DNA of 64,000 nt, taken from contig NZ_CABVQK010000004.1 of NCBI RefSeq assembly GCF_902499335.1, forward strand, positions 496,001 through 560,000. Direction: 5' to 3'. Positions 39,819 to 48,220 of the stretch are shown here, one piece after another. The stretch's first letter is position 1. Each line of letters begins with the position of its first letter. Below the pieces are notes generated by a model, which had not been told where the DNA came from, did no database searches, and saw nothing but the letters and a program-made list of their open reading frames with translations. Both the position numbers and the translations under genes were made by a program. The stretch is from Burkholderia lata (GTDB lineage Bacteria > Pseudomonadota > Gammaproteobacteria > Burkholderiales > Burkholderiaceae).

Positions 39819-39848
39819 GCCGGGACGGCGCTCAGCGCCGTGCCCGGC
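39819..39848. repeat. GC-rich inverted repeat downstream of the MFS gene
   Basis: A near-perfect hairpin: GCCGGG-A-CGGCGCT pairs with AGCGCCG-T-(G)CCCGGC, with one bulged base and almost no loop. It has no T run, so it is either a weak terminator, a REP-like element, or part of the decayed segment that follows. Confidence 0.6.
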
Positions 39849-39863
39849 TGCTGCGTGACCTGA

Positions 39864-40043
39864 CAGGATTCGCGCCTGGACCGACGCTGCTCGACTGCAT
39901 CGAGGCACCGTGTCGCGCGCCCCTTGGTGCATCGCGGCGATCGCGCGACGGTGGTGTCCGGCCCCCACGGCCCGGCCATCACGCACGACATCCCGCGCGT
40001 GCTCGCCGGCGCGATCGCGCATTGCGAGGCCGCCGCCGCGTAA
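39864..40043 (+). pseudogene. Possible 3' fragment of a decayed gene
   Basis: An open stretch without a start codon ends at TAA (40041). The last ~40 codons look protein-like (LVHRGDRATVVSG, then PHGPAITHDIPRVLAG, ending in an Ala run), whereas upstream the frame is broken. It may be the tail of a lost gene. I could not assign a family. Low confidence. Confidence 0.3.
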
Positions 40044-40085
40044 GCAGCGGAGGCGGCAACCCGACGGCCGTGCGGCAGGTTCCGG

Positions 40086-40316
40086 TCAGGCGCCGGCGAC
40101 GACGAACTCTTCGGCCGCCTTGCGCTGGACCGCGGCCATCACCGCCAGTTCGCGCTTGCTGCGCGCGTCGCCGGACACGACACCCGTCGCGTTCTTCGCC
40201 TTCGCACCCAGCGGGAAAAAGACAAACGATGCGCCAGCCGGAGCCGCCGGCTCGGCGCGCAGGCGTTTGTTCAGGATTTTCAGGTACTTCTTCTTCGAGA
40301 TTTCTTTAGCAGCCAT
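40086..40316 (-). CDS. Small basic hypothetical protein
   Basis: A 76-aa basic protein starting MAAKEISKKKYLKILNKRL with a GGAGGG site 5-7 bp upstream. Lys/Arg content is high, with no signal or membrane segment. The ribosome site and basic N-terminus favour a real gene, possibly nucleic-acid-associated. Function unknown. Confidence 0.68.
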   Translation of the reverse strand: MAAKEISKKKYLKILNKRLRAEPAAPAGASFVFFPLGAKAKNATGVVSGDARSKRELAVMAAVQRKAAEEFVVAGA

Positions 40317-40525
40317 GGCGCCCTCCGCGTGAACGTGGTGAGGATCAGCATACCAGTTTTGGCGACGGGCTCCGCGGCAAGGCCCGCCGGTGCGGCCGCA
40401 CGCGAAAATTCTTCACGCACAATGTCGATTCGCGCCATCTTCACGCGTCGTGTTGTCGTAACCGATCGTTTTGCCGTCGGCACTGCCGGCGGCTCCCGTC
40501 AACGCTTGTTCAAGGAGAAACAGCA

Positions 40526-40957
40526 ATGCGTGTCATGGTCATCGTCAAGGCAACTGCCACTTCCGAATCGGGCGCGATGCCCGATACCGAACTGCTGGCC
40601 GCAATGGGCCAGTACAACGAAGCGCTCGTGAAAGCCGGCGTGATGCTCGCCGGCGAGGGACTGCATCCGAGTTCGCGCGGCAAGCGCGTGCACTTCTCCG
40701 GCAAGGACCGGACGGTCATCGACGGCCCGTTCACCGAAACCAAGGAACTCATCGCCGGCTACTGGCTGTGGGAAGTAAATTCGATGGACGAAGCGGTCGA
40801 ATGGGTGAAGCGCTGCCCGAACCCGATGCCCGTCGAATCGGACATCGAGATCCGGCAAATCTTTTCGCCCGAGGATTTCGGCGCTGCGCTCACCCCCGAG
40901 CTGCAGGAGCAGGAAGCGCGGATGCGCGCGGAAATCGACGCCGGGAAGCACGTGTAA
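40526..40957 (+). CDS. YCII/DGPF-domain protein
   Basis: A 143-aa protein starting MRVMVIVKATATSESG with the family signature VIDGPFTETKELIAGYW near residues 71-87. YCII-related proteins are ferredoxin-like-fold dimers often paired with ECF sigma factors or seen alone; their activity is largely unknown. AAGGAGAAA precedes the ATG. No sigma-factor gene is adjacent. Confidence 0.9.
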   Translation: MRVMVIVKATATSESGAMPDTELLAAMGQYNEALVKAGVMLAGEGLHPSSRGKRVHFSGKDRTVIDGPFTETKELIAGYWLWEVNSMDEAVEWVKRCPNPMPVESDIEIRQIFSPEDFGAALTPELQEQEARMRAEIDAGKHV

Positions 40958-41022
40958 GCCGGGCGGCGTCCGACGGTTTCGCATGACCGCCGGGCGCCCC
41001 TACCCGCTGACGCGTACGCGTC

Positions 41023-41619
41023 TCACGCGCGTTTGCGCGGCACCGCGAGCCGCTCGACCGCCCCGCCGGTCACGTCCCTGAACATCCCGGCATTGCCGTA
41101 CGCCCGCGCGGCGAGCATCGCGCCATAGACCAGCGACACGAACGTCGCGGCCTCGGTCTGCACCGACACGCCCGGCTGCACGATGCCGTCCTTCACCCCT
41201 GCCTCGAGCACACGCACCAGCCACGCGGCGAGGTCGTCGAAATGCGCCTTCACCGCCCGCGCGACGTCGTCAGGCAGCGCCGGCAGCTCCGCGCCGAGCA
41301 TTCCGGCGACGCAGAACGGCGCGCTGTCGTCCGCGATGCAGCGTTCCCAGTAGCCAATGTATGCGCGCATCTGCACCAGCGCGTCGGCGCCGCTCGAGTC
41401 GAGCAACGCCATGTCGGCATCGAAGTTCGCCTGCGACTGCCGCAGCACGGCGACCGCCAGATCGGCCTTCGTCGGAAAATGGTGGTGAATGCTCGCCTTC
41501 CGGATGTCGATCGCGTCGGCGATGTCGGCATAGCTGAACCCGCTGTAGCCGCGCCGCATGATCAGTTGCCGCCCGGCTTCGAGAATGCGGTCCGCCGTAC
41601 TGCCCCCCATTACCGTCAT
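41023..41619 (-). CDS. TetR-family repressor, divergent from an alpha/beta hydrolase
   Basis: A 198-aa regulator with a TetR HTH (residues ~12-55, FSYADIADAIDIRKASIHHHFPTKADL) and a C-terminal domain with an MLGAELP motif near residue 105. It is divergent from the exported hydrolase at 41800, and two related 19-bp operator-like sequences lie between them. Start at 41619, with a second ATG 9 bp in. The ligand is unknown. Confidence 0.92.
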   Translation of the reverse strand: MTVMGGSTADRILEAGRQLIMRRGYSGFSYADIADAIDIRKASIHHHFPTKADLAVAVLRQSQANFDADMALLDSSGADALVQMRAYIGYWERCIADDSAPFCVAGMLGAELPALPDDVARAVKAHFDDLAAWLVRVLEAGVKDGIVQPGVSVQTEAATFVSLVYGAMLAARAYGNAGMFRDVTGGAVERLAVPRKRA

Positions 41620-41625
41620 ATTTGC

Positions 41626-41644
41626 CTACCATCTAGTCGGATGA
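41626..41644. promoter_or_regulatory. TetR operator-like site next to the repressor gene
   Basis: CTACCATCTAGTCGGATGA sits 7 bp upstream of the TetR start and matches the second site at 41710-41728 at 15 of 19 positions in the same orientation. It would mediate autorepression. Confidence 0.6.
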
Positions 41645-41709
41645 AAACTTGAATAGTTTACCGCCGCGAGATACTGTTTTCTAGCTATGCTTTCTCCTTG
41701 AAGTTGAAA

Positions 41710-41728
41710 CTACCTACTAGTAGGATGG
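41710..41728. promoter_or_regulatory. TetR operator-like palindrome near the hydrolase promoter
   Basis: CTACCTACTAGTAGGATGG contains the perfect 12-bp palindrome CCTACTAGTAGG (41713-41724). It lies in the divergent region, 72 bp before the hydrolase start, and is the likely primary TetR operator. Confidence 0.68.
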
Positions 41729-41799
41729 CTACATCGACGGAACAAAACAACTGTCGATACCCGACGGTTCCTAGCCTGCCTTTCTTCTGGAGAATGAAA

Positions 41800-42570
41800 A
41801 TGAAGCGCTCGTCCCAAGTCCGCCGCATCGCTGCCGCACTCGCCGTTTCCGCCGCCGCATTCGGCTCGCACGCCGCCGTCGCCGCCCCCGTCAAGAACGT
41901 CGTGCTGGTCCACGGCTACTTCGCCGACGGCTCGGGCTGGCAAGCCGTCTCGAACATCCTGACGCGCGACGGCTACAAGGTTTCCGTCGTACAGCAGCCG
42001 GAAACGTCGTTCGACGACGACGTGAAGGCAACCCGGCGTGTCGTCGACGCACAGGACGGCCCGAGCATCCTCGTCGGCCACAGCTACGGTGGCGCGGTGA
42101 TCACCGAAGCCGGCAACGACGACAAGGTCGCGGGCCTCGTCTACGTGGCCGCGTTCCAGCCCGACACCGGCGAAAGCCCGCTCGACCTGACCAAGAAGAC
42201 GCCGCCCGCGACGAAGGCGATCAAGGCCACCGAAGACGGCCACCTGTATTTCGACGAAGCGTCGTTCCATGCCGACTTCGCAGCCGACGTGCCGGCCGCC
42301 GAAGCGAAATTCATGGCGATCTCGCAAGTGACGCCGGCCGCGCAGTCGTTCGGCGTGCCGATCACGCACGCCGCATGGCGATCGAAGCCGAGCTGGGCAG
42401 TGGTCGCCACGGCCGACCGCGCGATCAACCCCGAGCTCGAACGCTTCATGACGCAACGCGCCGGCAGCAAGACGATCGAACTCAAGTCGAGCCACGTCGC
42501 CTACATCTCGCATCCCGCCGAAGTCGCGAAGCTGATCGAACAGGCAGCCAAGGGCGCCGACAAGGAGTGA
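41800..42570 (+). CDS. Exported alpha/beta hydrolase
   Basis: A 256-aa protein with an N-terminal signal peptide (~residues 1-29, AVAA-P) and nucleophile S95 in VGHSYGG. The oxyanion-hole region is VLVHGYFADGSGW. This small-hydrolase group is often annotated 'alpha/beta hydrolase' and includes esterases and salicylate-esterase-like members. GGAG spaced 7 bp supports ATG 41800; ATG 41794 is two codons earlier. Divergent from the TetR gene with shared operators, so probably inducible. Confidence 0.9.
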   Translation: MKRSSQVRRIAAALAVSAAAFGSHAAVAAPVKNVVLVHGYFADGSGWQAVSNILTRDGYKVSVVQQPETSFDDDVKATRRVVDAQDGPSILVGHSYGGAVITEAGNDDKVAGLVYVAAFQPDTGESPLDLTKKTPPATKAIKATEDGHLYFDEASFHADFAADVPAAEAKFMAISQVTPAAQSFGVPITHAAWRSKPSWAVVATADRAINPELERFMTQRAGSKTIELKSSHVAYISHPAEVAKLIEQAAKGADKE

Positions 42571-42607
42571 TGCAGCGCATCGCCCGAATCACTCCGTTGA
42601 CGCCTTT

Positions 42608-42644
42608 CGCCGAGTAACATATCGTTTTGATACGTTACTCGGCG
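42608..42644. repeat. Large inverted repeat before the DinB-like gene
   Basis: CGCCGAGTAAC (42608-42618) pairs with GTTACTCGGCG (42634-42644) with 11 perfect bp, plus an inner ATC/GAT. It ends 13 bp before the next start codon and follows the hydrolase stop. No T run is present, so a protein-binding operator or mRNA hairpin near the ribosome site is as likely as a terminator. Confidence 0.8.
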
Positions 42645-42657
42645 AGATCCTTCCGTC

Positions 42658-43464
42658 ATGCATTCCCGTTTCGACCGTTTCCGTACCACCGCGCTCGGCG
42701 CCCAGCTCGAAACACTGATCGCGCAACCCGAGCGCTACGTCGAGTTCGCGGCACTGTCACGCGTGGGCGTCGCCGCGATCGGCGCGATCCAGCACGAGAT
42801 CGCACTGAAATTCCCCGAAATCGAAACCGACACGACCGCCCGCCAGTTCTGCGGCGCGATGGTCGCGGAAGTCATGCGCCGTCACGGCCACGACGTCGCG
42901 CAAGCGCGCGGCCGGCTCGGCGGCACGCTGTTCAGCTACGGCGCGGTGTTCAGCGCGTATCCGCAGGTGCTGCCGTTCGCCGATGTCGTCGCCGCGCTGG
43001 CCCGCCTGCCCGATCGGCTCGCCGCGTATGCGGCGCACGTGCCGGCCGCGCTGTGGACACGCCGGCCCGACGGCACGGGCTTCTCGCTCGTCGAGCACGC
43101 CTGCCACCTGCGCGATCTCGACGCGGTGTTCGCCGAACGCATCGATGCCGTGCGCACGCTCGACCTGCCGGTGATCGCGTCCGTCGACGGTACCGTGCTC
43201 GCCACGCAACGCGACTATCTCGCCCAGCCGCTTGATGCTGCCGTCAAAGCATTCCGCACGGGCCGCGCCGCGCTGTGTGCGACCGCGGCCGCGCTGGATT
43301 CCGCGCAACTCGCACGCTGCGGGTTGCGCGACGGCATCCGCCGCATGTCGCTCGACGAACTCGTGCGCGAACTGCTCGATCACGATCGCACGCACGTGCT
43401 CGAACTCGACGAACTGCTCGCCGAACTCGAATTGCCGTCCCTTCCTTCCGCGCCCGCCCCATGA
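42658..43464 (+). CDS. DinB-like / maleylpyruvate isomerase-like protein
   Basis: A 268-aa protein. The C-terminal half has the DinB/MPI helix-bundle pattern with histidines in VEHACHLRDLD and LLDHDRTHVLELDELL that would bind a metal. An extra ~100-residue N-terminal helical part is present. Such enzymes are thiol-dependent transferases or isomerases. The next hydrolase gene overlaps by 4 bp. Its ribosome site lies next to the inverted repeat at 42608-42644. Confidence 0.82.
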   Translation: MHSRFDRFRTTALGAQLETLIAQPERYVEFAALSRVGVAAIGAIQHEIALKFPEIETDTTARQFCGAMVAEVMRRHGHDVAQARGRLGGTLFSYGAVFSAYPQVLPFADVVAALARLPDRLAAYAAHVPAALWTRRPDGTGFSLVEHACHLRDLDAVFAERIDAVRTLDLPVIASVDGTVLATQRDYLAQPLDAAVKAFRTGRAALCATAAALDSAQLARCGLRDGIRRMSLDELVRELLDHDRTHVLELDELLAELELPSLPSAPAP

Positions 43465-44201
43465 CCCAGCCCACGCCCGTCGTCTTCATCCACGGTTTCA
43501 TCGGCACGTTCGACGTGCGCGGATGGAACGGCCCGCATCTCGCCCCCGACCTGCTCGGCTACGGCGCGCATCGCGCGGTACCGTTCGACGCGATCACGCT
43601 CGCCACGCAGGTCGAGCATGTCCGCCACACCATCGATACGCACTTCGGCGCGCAGCCGGTCGATGTCGTCGGCCACTCGGTCGGCGGCGCGATCGCGATG
43701 CTGTTCGCGCACGCGCATCCCGAACGCGTGCGGCGGATCGTCAACGTCGAAGGCAACTTCACGCTCGACGATGCGTTCTGGTCGGTGTCGGTCGGCCGCA
43801 TGACGCCCGCCGAAGCCGACGCGATGCTCGACGGGCTGCGCGCCAATCCGCCCGGCTGGCTGCGTGGCGCGATCGACGCGCCGTCGCCGGGCCTGCTCGA
43901 CGACGCCCGCCGCTGGCTCGCGCATCAGCCCGCATCGACGCTGCGCGCGATGGGCCGCTCGGTGGTCGCGACGACGGGCGAACCGGGCTATCTGCAGGCA
44001 CTCGCGCAGGTGTTCGAGCGTCACCCGGTCTGGCTGATGGCCGGCGAACGTTCGCGCGCGGGCTGGCACGTGCCCGGCTGGGCGCTCGCGCGCTGCGCCG
44101 GCTTCGACACGATCGCGCACTGCGGGCACCTGATCCCGGCCGAGCAACCCGACGCGTTTCGCGCGGCGCTCGAGCGCATCGTGTCCGCGCCGCCCGCCTG
44201 A
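43461..44201 (+). CDS. Alpha/beta hydrolase, cytoplasmic
   Basis: A 246-aa protein with HGF oxyanion motif, nucleophile S73 in GHSVGG, a probable acid near residue 195 and H in HCGHLIPAEQP. No signal peptide. Translationally coupled (ATGA) to the DinB-like gene, so the two probably work on one substrate. Confidence 0.9.
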   Translation: MTQPTPVVFIHGFIGTFDVRGWNGPHLAPDLLGYGAHRAVPFDAITLATQVEHVRHTIDTHFGAQPVDVVGHSVGGAIAMLFAHAHPERVRRIVNVEGNFTLDDAFWSVSVGRMTPAEADAMLDGLRANPPGWLRGAIDAPSPGLLDDARRWLAHQPASTLRAMGRSVVATTGEPGYLQALAQVFERHPVWLMAGERSRAGWHVPGWALARCAGFDTIAHCGHLIPAEQPDAFRAALERIVSAPPA

Positions 44202-44299
44202 CAACCCGTAGGATTCACCGAAATTTGGTTGAAAGGCGCGGTTGCTAGAGTCGTCAGAACAGGGTTTTCCCGGCGTCCGGCGCCGGACGGGATCGACAC

Positions 44300-45190
44300 A
44301 TGCGAGGATCGATATATCTGGCACACGCCATCTGGCTGCTTCTGCTGCTCGCCATTTCGGGCCCTGCTCTCGCATTCCATGCGCGGGTCGTCGTGATTCC
44401 CAGCGCCGCGATGAACGAGACGCTCAAGGCCACCGTCGTGCTGCCCGACGCTTATGCGCGCGGCACCCGCGACGGCGAACGCTATCCGGTCGTCTATCTG
44501 CTGCACGGCTCCGGCGGCGACCATACCGACTGGACGTCGAACACGCACATCGCCGCGCTGGCCGACCGCTACCACGTGATCCTCGTGATGCCCGACGGCG
44601 GGCACGAGAGCTGGTACATCGACAGCCCGTTCGACTCGGGCAGCCGCTACGAAACCTTCATCGGCGATGAAGTCGTGTCCTACGTCGATTCGCACTTCCG
44701 CACGATCGCGACGCAACGCGCCCGCGCGATCACCGGGCTCAGCATGGGCGGCTTCGGCGCGCTGCGCATCGCGCTCGACCGGCCCGACACGTTCGGCGCC
44801 GTCGGCAGCATCAGCGGCGCGGTCGATCCGCGCTGCTGCTCGGACGAGCCGGGCATCGCACACGTGTTCGGCGACCCCGGCCGCCATCCGTCGTTCTGGA
44901 ACCGCAACGTGATCGTCGCCAGCGCCGGCGCGTTCGTGCGCGCGCATCTCGACCTGACGATCGATTGCGGCCGCGACGACGCGTTCGTCGGCTCGAACCG
45001 CACGCTGCACGAACGGCTCGTCGCGCTCGGCGTGCCGCACGACTATGCGGAGCGGCCGGGCGGCCATACGTGGGATTACTGGGCGAATGCAATCCGCTAC
45101 CAGATGCGCTTCTTCGCGACGTCGTTCCAGCATGGCGGCTATGCGTACCACCCCGCGCCCCATGCGCCGGGCGTGACGCACGCGGGCTGA
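44300..45190 (+). CDS. Exported esterase (esterase D / tributyrin-esterase-like)
   Basis: A 296-aa protein with a signal peptide (~residues 1-25, PALA-F) and nucleophile S148 in TGLSMGGFGA. The GSGGDHTDW segment supplies the oxyanion hole, and IDCGRDDAF and GGHTWDYW carry the acid and histidine. Related to S-formylglutathione hydrolase and antigen-85-like esterases. Substrate unknown. Confidence 0.92.
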   Translation: MRGSIYLAHAIWLLLLLAISGPALAFHARVVVIPSAAMNETLKATVVLPDAYARGTRDGERYPVVYLLHGSGGDHTDWTSNTHIAALADRYHVILVMPDGGHESWYIDSPFDSGSRYETFIGDEVVSYVDSHFRTIATQRARAITGLSMGGFGALRIALDRPDTFGAVGSISGAVDPRCCSDEPGIAHVFGDPGRHPSFWNRNVIVASAGAFVRAHLDLTIDCGRDDAFVGSNRTLHERLVALGVPHDYAERPGGHTWDYWANAIRYQMRFFATSFQHGGYAYHPAPHAPGVTHAG

Positions 45191-45271
45191 CGCGCGCCGC
45201 GTCGCCCGCCGCAACGCGGCCCGGTGAACCCGGTGGTACGATGCGCTGGCATCGACCACCCGACACCTTCC

Positions 45272-46165
45272 ATGCCGCGCGACAACTTTGCGGACCTCCT
45301 CGCCTTCATCGCCGTCGCGCGCGAGCGCAATTTCACGCGTGCGGCCGCCCAGCTCGGCGTCTCGCAATCCGCGCTCAGCCATACGATCCGCTCGCTCGAA
45401 ACGCGCCTCGGCGTGCGGCTGCTCACGCGCACGACACGCAGCGTGGCACCGACCGACGCCGGTGAACGACTGCTGCTGAACCTCGCGCCGCGCTTCGACG
45501 AAATCGAGGCCGAACTGACGGCGCTCGCGGAACTGCGCGACCAGCCGGCAGGCACCGTACGCATCAACGCGACCGACTTCGTGATCCGCACGCTGCTGTG
45601 GCCGAAGCTCGCGCCGGTCCTGCGCGACTATCGCGACCTGAAGGTCGAGTTCGTGAACGACTACGGGCTGTCCGACATCGTCGCGGAGCGCTTCGACGTC
45701 GGCGTGAGGCTCGGCGACCAGGTGGCGAAGGACATGATCGCCGTGCGCATCTCGGCCGACATGAAGATGGCGATCGTCGGCGCGCCCGCGTATTTCGCGG
45801 AACGCGCGCGCCCCGTGTCGCCGCAGGATCTGGTCGCGCACGACTGCATCAACCTGCGCCTGCCGACGCACGGCGCGCTGTACGCGTGGGAACTCGCGCG
45901 CGGCGATGACGTGCTGCAGGTGCGCGTCGACGGGCAGGTCACGTTCAACGGCACCTACGAAACGCTCGATGCGGCGCTCGCAGGCTACGGGCTCGCCTAC
46001 GTGCCTGCCGAACTCTCAGCGCCGCATGTCGCCACCGGCCGCCTCGTCAGCGTGCTCGACGACTGGTGCCCGACGTTCCCCGGCCATCACCTGTACTACG
46101 CGAGCCGGCGGCAATCGTCGCGCGCGCTGGCGGTGATCGTCGATGCGCTGCGCTATCGCGCATGA
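45272..46165 (+). CDS. LysR-family transcriptional regulator
   Basis: A 297-aa LysR regulator: HTH residues ~17-36 (FTRAAAQLGVSQSALSHTIR) then a substrate-binding-type domain. It is co-directional with and just upstream of the CMD-like and aldo/keto reductase genes, which are its likely targets. Start MPRDNFADL chosen; an upstream ATG adds 16 residues. Confidence 0.94.
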   Translation: MPRDNFADLLAFIAVARERNFTRAAAQLGVSQSALSHTIRSLETRLGVRLLTRTTRSVAPTDAGERLLLNLAPRFDEIEAELTALAELRDQPAGTVRINATDFVIRTLLWPKLAPVLRDYRDLKVEFVNDYGLSDIVAERFDVGVRLGDQVAKDMIAVRISADMKMAIVGAPAYFAERARPVSPQDLVAHDCINLRLPTHGALYAWELARGDDVLQVRVDGQVTFNGTYETLDAALAGYGLAYVPAELSAPHVATGRLVSVLDDWCPTFPGHHLYYASRRQSSRALAVIVDALRYRA

Positions 46166-46206
46166 GCCGATGGGGCGCCGCCCACGCGCCGCGATTCATG
46201 AATCGG

Positions 46207-46245
46207 ATCGATAAGTGCATGCGGATTGCCGGGGATTATCGATAA
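46207..46245. promoter_or_regulatory. Repeated ATCGATAAG motif before the CMD gene
   Basis: ATCGATAAG occurs at 46207-46215 and again within the palindrome TTATCGATAA (46236-46245), about 30 bp apart in the gap between lysR and the CMD gene. A candidate LysR or promoter element. Confidence 0.4.
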
Positions 46246-46296
46246 GCGCCTCGGTGGCTACCATCTTCGGTGTTCCCCACCCTCCCGGAGCCCTCG

Positions 46297-46623
46297 ATGT
46301 CCGAACCGACTTCCGCCGCGCGCAAAGCGTTCGGCGCCATCGCCCCCGCGCTCGCCGACTACACCGACAACGTGCTGTTCGGCGACGTCTGGCAGCGCCC
46401 CGGCCTGTCGCCGCGCGATCGCAGCCTCATTACGGTCGCGAGCCTCGTGTCGCTGTATCGCGTCAACGAACTGCCGTTCCACCTGAAGAAAGCGCTCGAC
46501 AACGGCCTCACGCGCGACGAGCTGGTCGAAGCGATCACGCACCTCGCGTTCTACTCGGGCTGGCCGACCGCAAGCTCGGCGCTCACGATCGCGCAGCGCG
46601 TGTTCGACGAAGCCGGCGTGTAA
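46297..46623 (+). CDS. Carboxymuconolactone decarboxylase family protein
   Basis: A 108-aa CMD-family protein with the LSPRDRSLITVASLVSL block and the AITHLAFYSGWPTA block. It lacks the CxxC of the AhpD subgroup, so it resembles 4-carboxymuconolactone-decarboxylase-type members. CCGGAG precedes the ATG. Probably co-transcribed with the aldo/keto reductase 51 bp later. Confidence 0.92.
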   Translation: MSEPTSAARKAFGAIAPALADYTDNVLFGDVWQRPGLSPRDRSLITVASLVSLYRVNELPFHLKKALDNGLTRDELVEAITHLAFYSGWPTASSALTIAQRVFDEAGV

Positions 46624-46674
46624 GCGCGGCGTCCCTTCATTCAACCGGCGGGCACGCGCCCGCATGGAGCCTCC

Positions 46675-47682
46675 ATGGATTACCGCTATCTCGGGCGCAG
46701 CGCGCTCAAGGTGTCGCCCCTGTGTCTCGGCGCAATGATGTTCGGCGGCGAGACCGACGAAGCGACATCGGCGCGCATCATCGACAAGGCGTTCGACCAG
46801 GGCGTCAACTTCATCGATACGGCCGACGTCTATCACGCCGGCCGCTCGGAAGAAGTCGTCGGGCGTGCGATTGCGCCGCGCCGCGACAGCTGGGTCGTCG
46901 CGACGAAGTTCGGCTTTCCGGCCGGGCCGGACGCCGGGCCGAACCGGCAGGGCCAGTCGCGCAAATGGATCGTCGAATCGGTCAACGCGAGCCTGAAGCG
47001 GCTCGGCACCGACTACATCGACATCCTCTATTTCCATCGTGCGCTGACCGACGCTCCGCTCGACGAAGGCATGCGCGCAATCGCCGACCTGATCCGGCAA
47101 GGCAAGGTGCGTTACTTCGGGCTGTCGAACTTCAAGGGCTGGCGCATCGCCGAGATCGTGCGGCTTGCGGACCAGCTCGGCATCGATCGCCCGGTCGCAA
47201 GCGAACCGCTGTACAACCTCGTCGATCGCACGGCGGAGATCGAACAGCTTCCGGCCGCCGCGCACTACGGGATCGGCGTCGTGCCGTACAGCCCGCTCGC
47301 GCGCGGCGTGCTGACCGGAAAATATGCGGTGGATGCGCAGCCGCCCGCCGATTCGCGCGCCGGCCGCGGCGACCGTCGCATCCAGCAAACGGAATGGCGC
47401 GCCGAATCGTTGCACATCGCGCAGCAGGTGGCCGCGCATGCGGCCGCACGCGGCACGACGTCGGTGGCGTTCGCGCTCGCGTGGGTCATGAAGAATCGCA
47501 TCGTCAACTCGACGATCGCGGGGCCGCGCACCGAAGCGCACTGGGACAGCTACATCGACGCGTTGAAGCTCGAACTCGGCCCGGATGACGAACGGTTCGT
47601 CGATTCGCTCGTGCCGCCCGGGCACGCATCGACGCACGGCTATACCGATCCCGGCTATCCGGTCGAAGGCCGCAAGGTTTGA
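46675..47682 (+). CDS. Aldo/keto reductase
   Basis: A 335-aa NADPH-dependent oxidoreductase with the catalytic set in IDTADVYH (Asp, Tyr), ATKFGF (Lys) and LYFHR (His). It also has a cofactor-binding SPLARGVLTGKY block and a late IAGPRTE block. Related to YajO/Tas-type AKRs. Preceded by a CMD-family gene and a LysR gene in the same direction, which may form a small detoxification operon. Confidence 0.93.
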   Translation: MDYRYLGRSALKVSPLCLGAMMFGGETDEATSARIIDKAFDQGVNFIDTADVYHAGRSEEVVGRAIAPRRDSWVVATKFGFPAGPDAGPNRQGQSRKWIVESVNASLKRLGTDYIDILYFHRALTDAPLDEGMRAIADLIRQGKVRYFGLSNFKGWRIAEIVRLADQLGIDRPVASEPLYNLVDRTAEIEQLPAAAHYGIGVVPYSPLARGVLTGKYAVDAQPPADSRAGRGDRRIQQTEWRAESLHIAQQVAAHAAARGTTSVAFALAWVMKNRIVNSTIAGPRTEAHWDSYIDALKLELGPDDERFVDSLVPPGHASTHGYTDPGYPVEGRKV

Positions 47683-47779
47683 AGTCGGAGCAGGATGAGT
47701 GAATGACATGCCGGGCGCGATGCCCGGCAAGAAGATGAACGCGCGTCGCCCGACGCGCGAACACGTGGAAGCGGCTGGA

Positions 47780-48013
47780 TCAGTTGTCGTGCGCGGTTGC
47801 GTCGGCGCTGACTACGCGATCGAAGAATTCCTGCGCACGCGCCAGCTCGTCGAGCGCGCGATCGAGGCGCGACATCGCGCGTGCATATTCGGCCGACGAA
47901 ACGTCGTCGTCGCTTTCGCCGCGCACGGCGCGAAAGGCCTGATCGACGTTGCGCGTGGCTTCGACGAAACGTTGCGCAGCCCGGGCTTCCCGCGAACAGA
48001 TGTGGGTCGACAT
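47780..48013 (-). CDS. Small helical hypothetical protein
   Basis: A 77-aa acidic protein starting MSTHICSREARAAQRF, predicted alpha-helical with a hydrophobic heptad pattern. GGGAG precedes the ATG. No family recognised. It precedes no obvious partner; the next minus-strand gene is unrelated. Confidence 0.68.
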   Translation of the reverse strand: MSTHICSREARAAQRFVEATRNVDQAFRAVRGESDDDVSSAEYARAMSRLDRALDELARAQEFFDRVVSADATAHDN

Positions 48014-48220
48014 CGACACTTCTCCCTCAGGATTGCAGTGTGAAGCACGCCGACGCTCAGTGTGCGTGGTGCGCATGTCGGCGGCGTGAACCACGACCCA
48101 TCGATTGTCGACGCATCGGCCGCCGCGCAGCGCGCTTCGTGCCGATTGTCTCTCTGCGCTCGCCGCTCCGCTATGGCGAGATTGCAACAAATTCTTGCGC
48201 GATCCGCTGCGCGCGATTCG

